Of a stretch of DNA of 12,224 bases, positions 1-8,568 are shown one piece after another. The first letter of the stretch is position 1, and each line of letters begins with the position of its first letter. Origin of the DNA: an uncultured Bacteroidota bacterium (lineage in GTDB: Bacteria > Bacteroidota > Bacteroidia > Flavobacteriales > Flavobacteriaceae). The notes below the pieces were generated by a model, which was not told where the DNA came from, did not search any database, and saw nothing but the letters and a program-made list of their open reading frames with translations. Made by a program: the position numbers and the translations under genes. Where the stretch lies: assembly GCA_903837025.1 (NCBI GenBank), contig CAILTC010000389.1, forward strand, positions 1 to 12,224, given 5' to 3'.

Positions 1-3
1 AAA

Positions 4-2622
4 ATGAAGCATAGATATATACAGCTATTTTTTATTCTAATTTTAAGCCTGAATACTTTCGGACAAAATCCGCTTACGCCAGAAGATAAAATCTATAATG
101 CTATTGACCTTTTTGTCGCTCATCCTAATACTGAAGAGCTACAAAAATTAGATCAATCCGAAAAGGATTTTTGGCAAAATCCAAACCCAAAAACCAAGAG
201 TGAACTTCTGGCTCTTGTTGTCTTAAATTGTAATAAAGCTTTTTATGAGAACAAATTTGGCAAGACTAATAAAGCCATTTCAAGTTACGAAAAAGCGTGG
301 CAAATTTATCAGAAAAACAAGTTTTCGAATTATGATATCACCGAATATTGCTTGAAACCATTAGGCAATCTTTACACCATAATTGGCGATTATGACAATG
401 CTGAAAACACTATAAAACAATATTATTTTATTGCCAATGCAAAAAAAAATCAATCCCAAAAAATCGCTGCAATTCTCAATTTGTCGAATGTATATCAAAA
501 CAACGGCAAAGTAAACGAAGCCATCGATTTACTTGAAAAAACAATTAAAATAGAAAAATTATCAGCGGTTGAGAAAGGAAATTTATTGAATAATTTAGGA
601 AATAATTATGCGCTAAGTGCAAAAGGTTTTTTGACAAATCCGGAGCCATTAGCGAAAGCGGAAAACTGCTTTTTGAAAGCTCTAAAATTACTTAAAACTC
701 AAAAAAATCAGTCCGAAACATTATCCAATTGTTACCGAAATTTAGCTTCTTTTAATAGCCATTGGAAAAATTTCGAAAAAGCCAATATCTATTTTGCAAT
801 GGCAAAAAAAATAGTTTTCGAAACCAAAAATCAGAACATAAGAACCCTAGCAAAAATCAATTTTGAAGAGGCTTCAATCCTAGTTGAACAAAAAAAATAT
901 ACGGAAGCAAGCAAGCTAGTCTCTTCTGTTTTTAAAACACTAATTCCCAATTATTCGAATAAAAACAATATTCTGCCCAACCCGAATTCCCTTTACGCAG
1001 AAACGATTTTGCTAGACGCACTCGACTTGCAGGCAAGCATTTTCTTAGAGCAAAATCAACCCAAAAAAGCATTAGAAGCCTATGCGCTTTCGTTTCATAT
1101 AGAAGACTTATTTGCAAATTTATTGGTTTACGAAAATTCTAAAATCATCAATCAAATCCGCATTAGAGATCGAACCGAAAAATGTCTAAAAATTTATGAC
1201 ATCCTCAATAAAAAGGAACAGAAAATCAGTTATATAGAAATGGCTTTTCAACTTTCAGACCGAACAAAATCTGGTGTTTTAAAAAGCTATCTTTCCAATA
1301 AAAAAACGGCTTCAAGAGCAGAAAAATTACATTTGGAACAACTCCAAAATTGGAATAATGAAATCGTAAAAGAACAGCAAAAAGGCGATTCGGCAGATGT
1401 TTCAAAAATAAATAACGCAATAAAAAAGCAAAACGAATTGATGCTTTCCCTAAAAAAAATCAGATCCGAAAATCAAGTCAACCCAACAAAAAACCTCGAT
1501 TTAAAATCCTTATATTCAAAATTAGAGCAAGATAAAGCCGTCTTAGTAGCCTATTTTTCGGGGTTTGAGAATATGTATGTATTCACCTTGGAAAACAAAA
1601 AAATAAAACTGGAACACATTGACGTCACTGATACTGCAATACCAAAAATAATTTCATTTTTAGATTATTTTAGTGATGCCTATAAGATTACCGATAATAT
1701 TACGGGTTACAATCATCGCGGGAATAGTGTTTACAAAATGTTGAAATTACCAACAAAATCAAATTATCAAAACCTCATCATTATCCCTGATGGATTATTA
1801 AATTTCCTTCCTTTTGAAGCCCTGATTACCCAAGAAAGTACTACGACAAATTTTGCCCAAATGCATTATTTGTTGAATGTTTTTAAAATAGCATATACTA
1901 ATTCGGCAACCTTTTATTTGGAAGGAAAAACCATTTCAAAGGATAAAAAAACAGTTCTGGGAGTTTTTCCTGTTTTCGAAAAAACCAATTATGCGTTAAC
2001 CTTTTCGAAAGCCGAAATGGAAGCTATAAAAAATAATTTCGACGGTAAATTTTTCGAAAATGAAACTGCCACTTTCGACAATTTCAAAGCAAATGCATCC
2101 AATTATTCGATTTTACATTTGAGTACCCACGCCTCTTCAGGAGACATAGAAACGCCTGCGAGCATCAAATTTTATGATCGAGATGTTTTGTATTCAGAAT
2201 TATATAATCTCAAAATCAATCCAGATTTAGTGGTTCTGAGTGCTTGCGAAACAGGCATAGGAAAACTCTATAAATCGGAGGGTGCTATGAGTATTGCAAG
2301 AGGTTTTCAGTTTGCTGGAGCGCAAAATTTACTGTTTTCTTTATGGAAAGTAAATGATTATACAACATCGGTTTTTATGGATAATTTTTATAAAAACATT
2401 AAAAATAACGAATCCTATTTTGAAGCAAATACCCATGCAAAACTTGATTTTTTGAAAAACAAAAACATATCAAACTCCAAAAAATCACCCTATTATTGGA
2501 GCGCTTTTGTGTATTATGGCGGAATTGAAACTGCTGAAAAGCCAACAAACTATTCTTTTTATATTCTTGGGTTATTAGTTGCAATTGGGTTATTTTTGGG
2601 CTTCAAACATTTTCGAAAATGA
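4..2622 (+). CDS. Exported TPR-CHAT domain protein (caspase-like fold)
   Basis: Predicted 872-residue protein. The N-terminus is a signal peptide of about 20 residues (basic KHR, a hydrophobic run, then NTFGQ). Helical repeats of TPR type fill roughly residues 80-390; clear units lie near 120-141 (LGNLYTIIGDYDNAE) and 162-182 (NVYQNNGKVNEAIDLLEKTI). A more polar helical linker follows. The C-terminal third is a CHAT domain: His709 in LHLSTHASSGD and Cys748 in VVLSACETGIGK fit the His-Cys dyad of clan CD peptidases. It is followed by the conserved SEGAMSIARGFQFAGA and SLWKVND stretches. Residues about 850-867 form a hydrophobic helix ending in the basic tail KHFRK. The likely topology is therefore a periplasmic TPR-CHAT body held by a C-terminal inner-membrane anchor. 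The start has only three bases before it in the window, so its promoter and any upstream gene are unseen. The next gene overlaps its stop. The substrate is unknown; protease activity is inferred from the dyad only. Confidence 0.9.
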   Translation: MKHRYIQLFFILILSLNTFGQNPLTPEDKIYNAIDLFVAHPNTEELQKLDQSEKDFWQNPNPKTKSELLALVVLNCNKAFYENKFGKTNKAISSYEKAWQIYQKNKFSNYDITEYCLKPLGNLYTIIGDYDNAENTIKQYYFIANAKKNQSQKIAAILNLSNVYQNNGKVNEAIDLLEKTIKIEKLSAVEKGNLLNNLGNNYALSAKGFLTNPEPLAKAENCFLKALKLLKTQKNQSETLSNCYRNLASFNSHWKNFEKANIYFAMAKKIVFETKNQNIRTLAKINFEEASILVEQKKYTEASKLVSSVFKTLIPNYSNKNNILPNPNSLYAETILLDALDLQASIFLEQNQPKKALEAYALSFHIEDLFANLLVYENSKIINQIRIRDRTEKCLKIYDILNKKEQKISYIEMAFQLSDRTKSGVLKSYLSNKKTASRAEKLHLEQLQNWNNEIVKEQQKGDSADVSKINNAIKKQNELMLSLKKIRSENQVNPTKNLDLKSLYSKLEQDKAVLVAYFSGFENMYVFTLENKKIKLEHIDVTDTAIPKIISFLDYFSDAYKITDNITGYNHRGNSVYKMLKLPTKSNYQNLIIIPDGLLNFLPFEALITQESTTTNFAQMHYLLNVFKIAYTNSATFYLEGKTISKDKKTVLGVFPVFEKTNYALTFSKAEMEAIKNNFDGKFFENETATFDNFKANASNYSILHLSTHASSGDIETPASIKFYDRDVLYSELYNLKINPDLVVLSACETGIGKLYKSEGAMSIARGFQFAGAQNLLFSLWKVNDYTTSVFMDNFYKNIKNNESYFEANTHAKLDFLKNKNISNSKKSPYYWSAFVYYGGIETAEKPTNYSFYILGLLVAIGLFLGFKHFRK

Positions 2623-3074
2623 AAAACCTTCTCGATATTCTTAAAAAAGAAAGCTACAAAAAAATAAAATTCAAGGTTACAAAAACCCAACATTTGCTCA
2701 TAAAAGCAAGTATCAACGGGGTTAAAGGAGATTTTATTTTAGATACAGGAGCTAGCAGTAGTTGTGTAGGTTTTGAAAGTATCGAGTTATTTCAATTGGA
2801 AGCAAAAAATTCATTGACACAAGCATTTGGTGCTGGCGCAACGGGAATGCTTACCCAAATATCAATTGGAAATCAACTTCAATTGGGCACTTGGAAACTT
2901 CAAGATTTTGAACTCGTAATTTTTGATTTATCACACGTTAATGAAGCTTTAATTCAACATAAATCAAAAGCTATTCATGGTATTATTGGCGCCGATATCT
3001 TAATGAAAGACAAAGGAATTATTGATTATTACAATCATTGTGTGTATTTACAGCACTATAAATCTTCTTTTTAA
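2619..3074 (+). CDS. Retropepsin-like aspartic protease (clan AA)
   Basis: Predicted 151-residue protein with one retropepsin-type half-domain. The active-site motif is FILDTGASSS, with Asp42-Thr43-Gly44. The hydrophobic-hydrophobic-Gly element expected near the C-terminus is IHGIIGADIL at 119-128. Such single-domain enzymes normally work as dimers, each subunit giving one Asp; that is family knowledge. There is no signal peptide or membrane segment (the N-terminus is MKNLLDILKKESYKK), so it should be cytoplasmic. Its ATG lies inside the stop region of the TPR-CHAT gene (ATGA), which suggests translational coupling and roughly matched synthesis. The ATG of the following lipoprotein gene begins four bases after its stop. 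The physiological target is unknown. The family call is firm; activity and any link to the CHAT protein are inference. Confidence 0.85.
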   Translation: MKNLLDILKKESYKKIKFKVTKTQHLLIKASINGVKGDFILDTGASSSCVGFESIELFQLEAKNSLTQAFGAGATGMLTQISIGNQLQLGTWKLQDFELVIFDLSHVNEALIQHKSKAIHGIIGADILMKDKGIIDYYNHCVYLQHYKSSF

Positions 3075-3078
3075 AGTT

Positions 3079-3780
3079 ATGATATGTTATCTCAAAAACA
3101 GATTAATGGTCCTAACAATATTGTTGTTTTCATGCTCTTCTGGAAATAAAACTACTACTATGAGAATAATTAAAACATATCCTTTCAATGATTTAGCGGA
3201 ATGGGAAGACGCTTCATTTAACACAAACGGGAAAATTAATTATACTATTGAAAATGGAAATTTAAAAATTTTTTCAAATGCTAACACTTGGGAAAGACCG
3301 AAGGTGAAAACGATTGTAAAATTCACTTCTGGAACGTACAATTGGAGAGTATATGTTCCGGAAATGGGAATTGGCGACATGACAAGCATTAGCGCCTTTT
3401 TGCACGATGATGACCAACATGAACTGGATTTTGAAATTGGTTATGGTTCTCAAACCATACGAAATCAACTTATGGCACAATCCGATGATCTCATTGTTTA
3501 TATGACTTCGCAAGCGAATCCTTTTCAATCTATACCAAAAACAATCCAAAGAGGACAATGGTATAATTTATCTTTAGAAATAACATTAAATTCAAATGGA
3601 AAATACCATGTGAATTGGAAAATCGATGATATAACCTTAGGAACCCTACAGCTCACTTATGGAGTAGCAACTAGTTTTAATATTTATTGCAGTGTAGAAA
3701 ACTTGCAATTTATTGGAGATCATATCCCTAATAGCAATAATTATGCACTTTTTGATTCGGTCGAATTTAAGGAAAATTAA
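3079..3780 (+). CDS. Predicted lipoprotein with GH16-like concanavalin-type domain
   Basis: Predicted 233 residues from the ATG at 3079, four bases after the protease stop. This start gives a short lipoprotein signal (MICYLKNRLMVLTILLFSC) with lipobox Leu16-Phe17-Ser18-Cys19. The reading frame is open back to an ATG at 3022, but that would lie inside the protease gene and blur the signal; an ATG at 3106 is also possible. The rest looks like an all-beta jelly roll. HELDFEIG carries Glu115-x-Asp117-x-Glu119, matching the ExDxE catalytic motif of glycoside hydrolase family 16. A later stretch, GQWYNLSLEIT followed by YHVNWKIDD, resembles the family's strand ending in a W-x-x-D-type turn. It could be a distant glycanase or a non-catalytic lectin-like relative. 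No acidic run follows the lipidated Cys, so surface export is not supported. It is the last gene before the 3781 terminator. Confidence 0.7.
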   Translation: MICYLKNRLMVLTILLFSCSSGNKTTTMRIIKTYPFNDLAEWEDASFNTNGKINYTIENGNLKIFSNANTWERPKVKTIVKFTSGTYNWRVYVPEMGIGDMTSISAFLHDDDQHELDFEIGYGSQTIRNQLMAQSDDLIVYMTSQANPFQSIPKTIQRGQWYNLSLEITLNSNGKYHVNWKIDDITLGTLQLTYGVATSFNIYCSVENLQFIGDHIPNSNNYALFDSVEFKEN

Positions 3781-3815
3781 AAAGTCCCGTTTATTGCTAA
3801 ACGGGACTTTTTATA
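3781..3815. terminator. Bidirectional Rho-independent terminator
   Basis: A perfect 12-bp stem (AAAGTCCCGTTT, 3781-3792, with AAACGGGACTTT, 3799-3810) closes a 6-base loop. T-runs follow the GC-rich core on both strands. It lies immediately after the lipoprotein stop and 30 bases beyond the sucB stop, so it can end both converging transcripts. Confidence 0.93.
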
Positions 3816-3844
3816 GGTAAAACAGCATGCTTTTTTACTAAGAA

Positions 3845-5062
3845 TTACAATTCCAAAGCTCTTTTAGCATTACCATCCATCAATAATTCTAATGGGTTTT
3901 CTAATGCATCTTTAACTGCAACTAGGAAACCAACTGATTCACGACCATCGATAATTCTGTGGTCATAAGAAAGTGCCACATACATCATTGGGTGAATTTC
4001 AACTTTACCGTTTACAGCAATTGGACGCTCGATAATGTTGTGCATTCCCAGAATTCCTGATTGTGGTGGGTTGATAATTGGCGTAGACAACATACTTCCG
4101 AAAACACCACCATTAGTAATTGTAAAGGTTCCTCCTGTCATATCGTCAACGGTAATTTGACCGTCACGTGCTTTTATTGCTAATCTTTTAATATCACCTT
4201 CAATGCCTCTAAAAGTCAAGTTTTCGGCATTACGAACTACAGGAACCATTAATCCTTTTGGTCCTGAAACGGCAATAGAAATATCGCAGAAATCGAAGGC
4301 AATTTTATGATCACCATCCATCATCGAATTCACGTCTGGATACATTTTCAAGGCTCTTGTTACCGCTTTTGTAAAAAACGACATATATCCTAAACCTAAT
4401 CCACCATGTTTTGCTTTGAATGCATCTTTGTATTCGTTACGCAACAGGTTAATTGGTGTCATATTCACTTCATTGAAGGTAGTCAACATCGCAGTTTCGT
4501 TTTTGGCAGCGACTAATCTTTCGGCTACTTTACGACGCAACATCGACAATTTAGTACGTTCCGAAGCGCGACTTCCACCTGTAGGAGTTCCCATTGAAGG
4601 AACTGCATTTACAGCATCTTCTTTGGTAATTCTTCCGTCTTTTCCTGTACCGATAATGTCAGTAGGTTGAATATTTTTTTCGTCTAATATTTTTCTTGCT
4701 GCTGGTGAAGGTGTTGATGTAGCATAAGAAACCGCAGCTACTGGTGCCGCTTTAACTTCTTCTTTTTTTGGTGCTTCAACAACAGGTTTTACTTCTGCAA
4801 CTGGCGCTGAACTTGATGGTTTTGCTCCTTCAGTATCGATCAAGCAAACGACTGCTCCTACTGCAACTGCGTCACCTTCTTCGGCTTTAAGGGTAATAAT
4901 TCCGCTAGCTTCTGCTGGCAATTCTAGCGTTGCTTTGTCTGAATCAACCTCAGCAATGGCTTGGTCTTTTTCTACATAATCTCCATCTTTTACTAACCAA
5001 GTTGCAATTTCAACTTCTTTTATAGATTCCCCTGGTGATGGGACTTTCATTTCTAAAATCAT
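3845..5062 (-). CDS. sucB: 2-oxoglutarate dehydrogenase E2, dihydrolipoamide succinyltransferase
   Basis: Predicted 405 residues, the same size as the Escherichia coli enzyme. As the core of the cytoplasmic 2-oxoglutarate dehydrogenase complex it moves the succinyl group from lipoamide to CoA. One lipoyl domain occupies about residues 2-78, with the modified Lys43 in [13 protein letters not shown] flexible Ala/Pro/Lys-rich linker (about 79-115) follows, then a peripheral subunit-binding domain (about 116-152, [10 protein letters not shown] and [13 protein letters not shown]). The catalytic domain runs to the end and carries [11 protein letters not shown], with His368 and Asp372. A single lipoyl domain and the upstream sucA point to the succinyl- rather than acetyltransferase. 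The ATG at 5062 was chosen because it keeps the full lipoyl domain; a second Met is at residue 5. It lies 61 bases after sucA with no obvious promoter of its own, so it is probably cotranscribed with sucA. Confidence 0.96.
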   Translation of the reverse strand: MILEMKVPSPGESIKEVEIATWLVKDGDYVEKDQAIAEVDSDKATLELPAEASGIITLKAEEGDAVAVGAVVCLIDTEGAKPSSSAPVAEVKPVVEAPKKEEVKAAPVAAVSYATSTPSPAARKILDEKNIQPTDIIGTGKDGRITKEDAVNAVPSMGTPTGGSRASERTKLSMLRRKVAERLVAAKNETAMLTTFNEVNMTPINLLRNEYKDAFKAKHGGLGLGYMSFFTKAVTRALKMYPDVNSMMDGDHKIAFDFCDISIAVSGPKGLMVPVVRNAENLTFRGIEGDIKRLAIKARDGQITVDDMTGGTFTITNGGVFGSMLSTPIINPPQSGILGMHNIIERPIAVNGKVEIHPMMYVALSYDHRIIDGRESVGFLVAVKDALENPLELLMDGNAKRALEL

Positions 5063-5102
5063 GTTCTATTTTTTTAAATTTTAATTGGGTTTAAACTATT
5101 TA

Positions 5103-5118
5103 ATTTCAAACCTGAAAT
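5103..5118. other. Small hairpin in the sucA-sucB gap
   Basis: ATTTCA (5103-5108) and TGAAAT (5113-5118) form a perfect 6-bp stem around the 4-base loop AACC. It sits five bases past the sucA stop on the transcribed strand. No T-run follows, so it is unlikely to end transcription fully. It could protect the sucA 3' end or adjust the sucA/sucB ratio. On the minus strand it contains the 12-mer ATTTCAGGTTTG, also found at 8924-8935. Confidence 0.45.
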
Positions 5119-5123
5119 AATTT

Positions 5124-7898
5124 TTATCTGTATAAATTTTTATCAAAAACCATTGCAATAGCATCTGCTTGACGTCTTTTTGCTCTTGTATAACTACCTG
5201 AAGCTGGTGCAGAATAAGCTTTTAACGAAGCCAATCTCCATTTTACAAGATCAAAATTCATCAACATAAAACTGTAAGCTCCCATGTTTTTAGGCTCTTC
5301 TTGTGCCCAAACATAATCATCAACATTTGGATATTTTGCTATAATCGCCTTCAATTGCTCTACAGGCAACGGAAATAGTTGTTCGATACGAACAACGGCT
5401 ACATCTTTACGACCTTTGATCTCTCTTTCGGCAGTAATGTCATAGTAGAATTTACCCGTACAGAAAACTAATGATTTCACCTCTGCTTTATTCACAGTCG
5501 TATCATCAATTGTTTCTTGAAAACTTCCTGTTATAAAATCTTCGATTGGCGATGTACATCTTGGGTCACGCAACAAACTCTTAGGGGTAAACACGATAAG
5601 TGGCTTACGGAAAGTAGTTTTCATCTGTCTTCTCAACAAGTGAAAGAAGTTGGCTGGGGTTGTACAATCGGCAACATACATATTGTGTCGAGCACAAAGT
5701 TGAAGGTAACGCTCCATTCTTCCTGAAGAATGCTCTGCGCCTTGCCCTTCGTAACCGTGAGGCAATAAGAGAACAATTCCGTTTTGAGTGTTCCATTTAT
5801 CTTCTGCACAAGAAATATATTGGTCAATCATAATTTGTGCTCCATTAGAGAAATCACCAAATTGTGCTTCCCAAATGGTTAATGTTTTAGGGTTTGCCAA
5901 TGCATAACCATAATCAAAACCTAAAACGCCATATTCGGATAAAAACGAGTTAAAAGCATTAAATTTTCCTTTTGCATTTGGAACCGCATTTAGCAATACT
6001 ACTTCTTCCTCAGAGTCTTCCACTTTTACAACAGCGTGACGGTGAGAAAAAGTTCCACGTTCTACGTCTTGCCCAGAAATTCGAACACCAAAGCCTTCTT
6101 GCATTAAAGAGCCATACGCTAAATGTTCGGCCATAGCCCAGTCTAAACTATTGGTTTCGAAAAACATTGTTTTTCTATCGTTGATTAGCTTTTGGATTTT
6201 GCTAATAAATTTTTTGTCTTCAGGCAGGTTACAAACAGCATTTGCTATTTCTGTCAATCCTGCTTTTGGATAAGAGGTTTCATATTTCTCAAGCATTTTT
6301 GCATCTGAAACTTGTACAAAACCTTTCCATTCATTTTGCATAAACGGAGTAATTATGGTCAAGTTCTTTTTGCGAGAAGCTTCAAGATTATGATCTAAAT
6401 CGTCTTTATATTCTTTTTCTAATGTCTTAACTAAATTTTCGTCAATGATTCCTTCTGCAACTAATTTTTCAGCATATATATCTCTTGGATTTTTATGCTT
6501 CGCAATAATTTTATACAATAAAGGTTGTGTAAATCTTGGTTCATCACCCTCGTTATGTCCATATTTTCTATATCCTAACAAATCGATAAATACATCACGA
6601 CCAAAATGCATTCTAAAATCTAATGCAAATGACATAGCGTGTACTACAGCTTCTGCATCATCGGCATTTACGTGTAATACTGGCGAAAGGGTAACTTTGG
6701 CAACATCGGTACAATAGGTTGACGAACGCGCGTCTAAATAATTGGTTGTAAAACCAACTTGATTATTAATCACAACGTGAATAGTTCCTCCTGTTTTATA
6801 CCCATCCAATTGTGCCATTTGGATGATTTCGTATAATATCCCTTGACCAGCAATTGCGGCATCACCGTGAACAGCGATTGGCAATACTTTTGAAAAGTCA
6901 TTTGGAAAATATTTATCTTGTTTCGCTCTAGTAATTCCTTCAATTACCGCACCTACAGTTTCAAGGTGAGAAGGATTTGGCGCTAAATTGATGTTTATTT
7001 TTTTTCCAGAACTAGTCACTTTATCAGCAGTAAGACCTAAATGGTATTTTACGTCACCGTCAAAATATTCTTTATCATAGTCTTTACCATCAAATTCGCT
7101 AAAAATATCTTGGGTCGATTTACCAAAAATATTAGCTAAAACATTCAAACGACCACGGTGAGCCATTCCCATCACGAAATGTTCGACCCCTTTTTCAGCT
7201 GCTTTTTCTATTAAAGCATCAAGAGCAGGAATGATAGATTCACCTCCTTCAAGAGAAAATCGTTTTTGACCCACATATTTAGTATGCAAGAAATTCTCAA
7301 AAGAAACCGCTTGGTTCAATTTATTTAGAATTTCTTTCTTCTCGTCAATTGAAAAATTGGGTTGATTATCGTTATATCCTATTTTATCTTGGATCCATTG
7401 AATGTCATTTGGATTTCTAATATACATGTACTCTACCCCGATAGATTGACAATATATTTTATCTAAATGCCCTAAAATGTCTGCCAAACTGCAAGGTGCA
7501 ATCTTGATAACTTTAGCAGCATCGAAAACAGTTGATAAATCTGCTTTTGAAAGTCCAAAATTTTCAATATCTAAAGTTGGCGAATAGGTTCTCCTATTAT
7601 GTACCGGATTTGTTCTTGTAAACAAATGTCCACGACTTCTATAAGCGTCGATTAATTTGATAACATTGAACTCTTTTTGAAGTTTTTCAGAGACAGAACT
7701 AGTGTCTGGTGAAACCGAAGCGACATTTGCAAATGGAGCTCCAGCGTTTTCCTCGTTGTAGGTTGTCATTCCAAAGTCGAAACCTTGAAAAAAACTTCTC
7801 CAACTTGGCTCTACGCTATCTGGATTCTCTAAATACTGATCGTATAATTGTGCAAAAAATTCGGCATGAGCCGCGTTTAAAAATGAAAACCTGTCCAT
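5124..7898 (-). CDS. sucA: 2-oxoglutarate dehydrogenase E1 (thiamine diphosphate-dependent)
   Basis: Predicted 924 residues, close to the usual length of about 930. E1 decarboxylates 2-oxoglutarate with thiamine diphosphate and passes the succinyl group to the lipoyl arm of SucB. The N-terminal segment FLNAAHAEFFAQLYDQYLEN is the short helix by which E1 of this type binds its partners. MGMAHRGRLNVL carries His247, part of the conserved active-site region. The diphosphate and Mg-binding stretch runs from HGDAAIAGQG (344-353) to INNQVGFTT (Asn378-Asn379). Late conserved blocks include HGYEGQGAEHSSGR and LLRRQMK. The frame is open upstream for 39 more codons, to 8015. However, that extension is low-complexity and crosses the predicted promoter, so the ATG at 7898 is preferred. 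The gene leads the sucA-sucB operon and diverges from a beta-barrel protein gene. Confidence 0.97.
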   Translation of the reverse strand: MDRFSFLNAAHAEFFAQLYDQYLENPDSVEPSWRSFFQGFDFGMTTYNEENAGAPFANVASVSPDTSSVSEKLQKEFNVIKLIDAYRSRGHLFTRTNPVHNRRTYSPTLDIENFGLSKADLSTVFDAAKVIKIAPCSLADILGHLDKIYCQSIGVEYMYIRNPNDIQWIQDKIGYNDNQPNFSIDEKKEILNKLNQAVSFENFLHTKYVGQKRFSLEGGESIIPALDALIEKAAEKGVEHFVMGMAHRGRLNVLANIFGKSTQDIFSEFDGKDYDKEYFDGDVKYHLGLTADKVTSSGKKININLAPNPSHLETVGAVIEGITRAKQDKYFPNDFSKVLPIAVHGDAAIAGQGILYEIIQMAQLDGYKTGGTIHVVINNQVGFTTNYLDARSSTYCTDVAKVTLSPVLHVNADDAEAVVHAMSFALDFRMHFGRDVFIDLLGYRKYGHNEGDEPRFTQPLLYKIIAKHKNPRDIYAEKLVAEGIIDENLVKTLEKEYKDDLDHNLEASRKKNLTIITPFMQNEWKGFVQVSDAKMLEKYETSYPKAGLTEIANAVCNLPEDKKFISKIQKLINDRKTMFFETNSLDWAMAEHLAYGSLMQEGFGVRISGQDVERGTFSHRHAVVKVEDSEEEVVLLNAVPNAKGKFNAFNSFLSEYGVLGFDYGYALANPKTLTIWEAQFGDFSNGAQIMIDQYISCAEDKWNTQNGIVLLLPHGYEGQGAEHSSGRMERYLQLCARHNMYVADCTTPANFFHLLRRQMKTTFRKPLIVFTPKSLLRDPRCTSPIEDFITGSFQETIDDTTVNKAEVKSLVFCTGKFYYDITAEREIKGRKDVAVVRIEQLFPLPVEQLKAIIAKYPNVDDYVWAQEEPKNMGAYSFMLMNFDLVKWRLASLKAYSAPASGSYTRAKRRQADAIAMVFDKNLYR

Positions 7899-7937
7899 AA
7901 TAGTGTTAATTCTGCTTATTTTATTAAAATAGTTTGG

Positions 7938-7967
7938 CAAAAGTACAATAATACAATAAGTATCTAA
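7938..7967 (-). promoter_or_regulatory. Bacteroidota-type promoter of sucA-sucB
   Basis: Read on the minus strand, TACTTTTG (7945-7938) matches the TAnnTTTG -7 box exactly. TTAG (7967-7964) stands 18 bases upstream as a weak -33 box. Transcription would start near 7932, leaving a leader of about 34 bases before the ATG at 7898. Confidence 0.6.
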
Positions 7968-7979
7968 TTCTTTTTTAAA

Positions 7980-7987
7980 TACTTTTA
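7980..7987 (+). promoter_or_regulatory. Possible -7 box for the beta-barrel gene
   Basis: TACTTTTA differs from TAnnTTTG at one base and lies about 30 bases before the ATG at 8018. No clear TTTG or TTG stands 17-19 bases upstream, so this is a weak call. Confidence 0.3.
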
Positions 7988-8017
7988 CACTCAATATTGT
8001 TAAAATCCTAAACACTT

Positions 8018-8566
8018 ATGAAAAAAAATTACTTTTTAACAGTTTCGAAATCAATATTGGTGACTATTGTCATATTATATTCTAGTAGTATGGTGGCTCA
8101 GGGACAAAAATTTGTGCCAAATCAACAAAATGATTTTTGGAGAAACGTTCAATTTGGAGGAGGAATTGGATTGGGTTTTGGCTCTGGTTTTACGAATATT
8201 ACTCTAGCTCCAAGTGCCATTTACAACATAAACCCAACACTCTCAACCGGATTAGGATTACAATTTGGTTATTCTAATCAAAAAAACATGTACAGTTCTA
8301 CTGTTTATGGTGCCAGCGTGATTGGCTTAGTAAATCCCATTCCTGAGATTCAACTTTCTATTGAAGTCGAAGAAATTAATGCCTCAATCAATTATCAGCT
8401 ACCAAACAATGCCTTTTCAAACAATTACTGGAACACTGGATTGTATTTTGGAGCTGGTTATAGAACCGGAAATGTAACCATTGGCGGACGATATGATGTT
8501 TTATATAATGCCAACAAAAGCATATATAACAATGCTTTTATGCCTTTTGTAAGGGTATATTTTTAA
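8018..8566 (+). CDS. Small outer-membrane beta-barrel protein
   Basis: Predicted 182 residues. A signal peptide (MKKNYFLTVSKS, then a hydrophobic run ending MVA) probably cleaves after Ala27, leaving QGQ at the mature start. The rest alternates Gly-rich turns and amphipathic strands (GGGIGLGFGSGF, GLGLQFGYSNQ, TGLYFGAGYRTG, VTIGGRYDVLY). The protein ends in an aromatic strand, FMPFVRVYF, as expected for insertion by the BAM machinery. The size fits an 8-strand barrel of the OmpA/OmpW-like size class. It is divergent from sucA with a 119-base shared upstream region; adjacency gives no evidence of a metabolic role. Its stop lies two bases from the stop of the converging gene, with no terminator between. 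The function is not recognised. Confidence 0.8.
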   Translation: MKKNYFLTVSKSILVTIVILYSSSMVAQGQKFVPNQQNDFWRNVQFGGGIGLGFGSGFTNITLAPSAIYNINPTLSTGLGLQFGYSNQKNMYSSTVYGASVIGLVNPIPEIQLSIEVEEINASINYQLPNNAFSNNYWNTGLYFGAGYRTGNVTIGGRYDVLYNANKSIYNNAFMPFVRVYF

Positions 8567-8568
8567 AT

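Noticed and set aside
4..2622. TPR-CHAT as a CRISPR-associated caspase (Craspase) partner
   Set aside because: There is no CRISPR array or Cas7-11-like gene in the window, and the protein carries a signal peptide and a membrane anchor.
3022..3078. Longer start for the lipoprotein gene
   Set aside because: It lies inside the upstream protease gene and adds a second hydrophobic stretch; the ATG at 3079 gives a clean lipoprotein signal and a four-base gap.
4416..4670. 84-codon open frame antisense to sucB
   Set aside because: It is a shadow of the well-supported sucB frame and has no recognisable domain.
7899..8015. 39-codon N-terminal extension of sucA up to an ATG at 8015
   Set aside because: It lacks the family's normal N-terminus, has low-complexity content, and covers the predicted -7 box at 7938-7945; the ATG at 7898 gives the standard E1 start.
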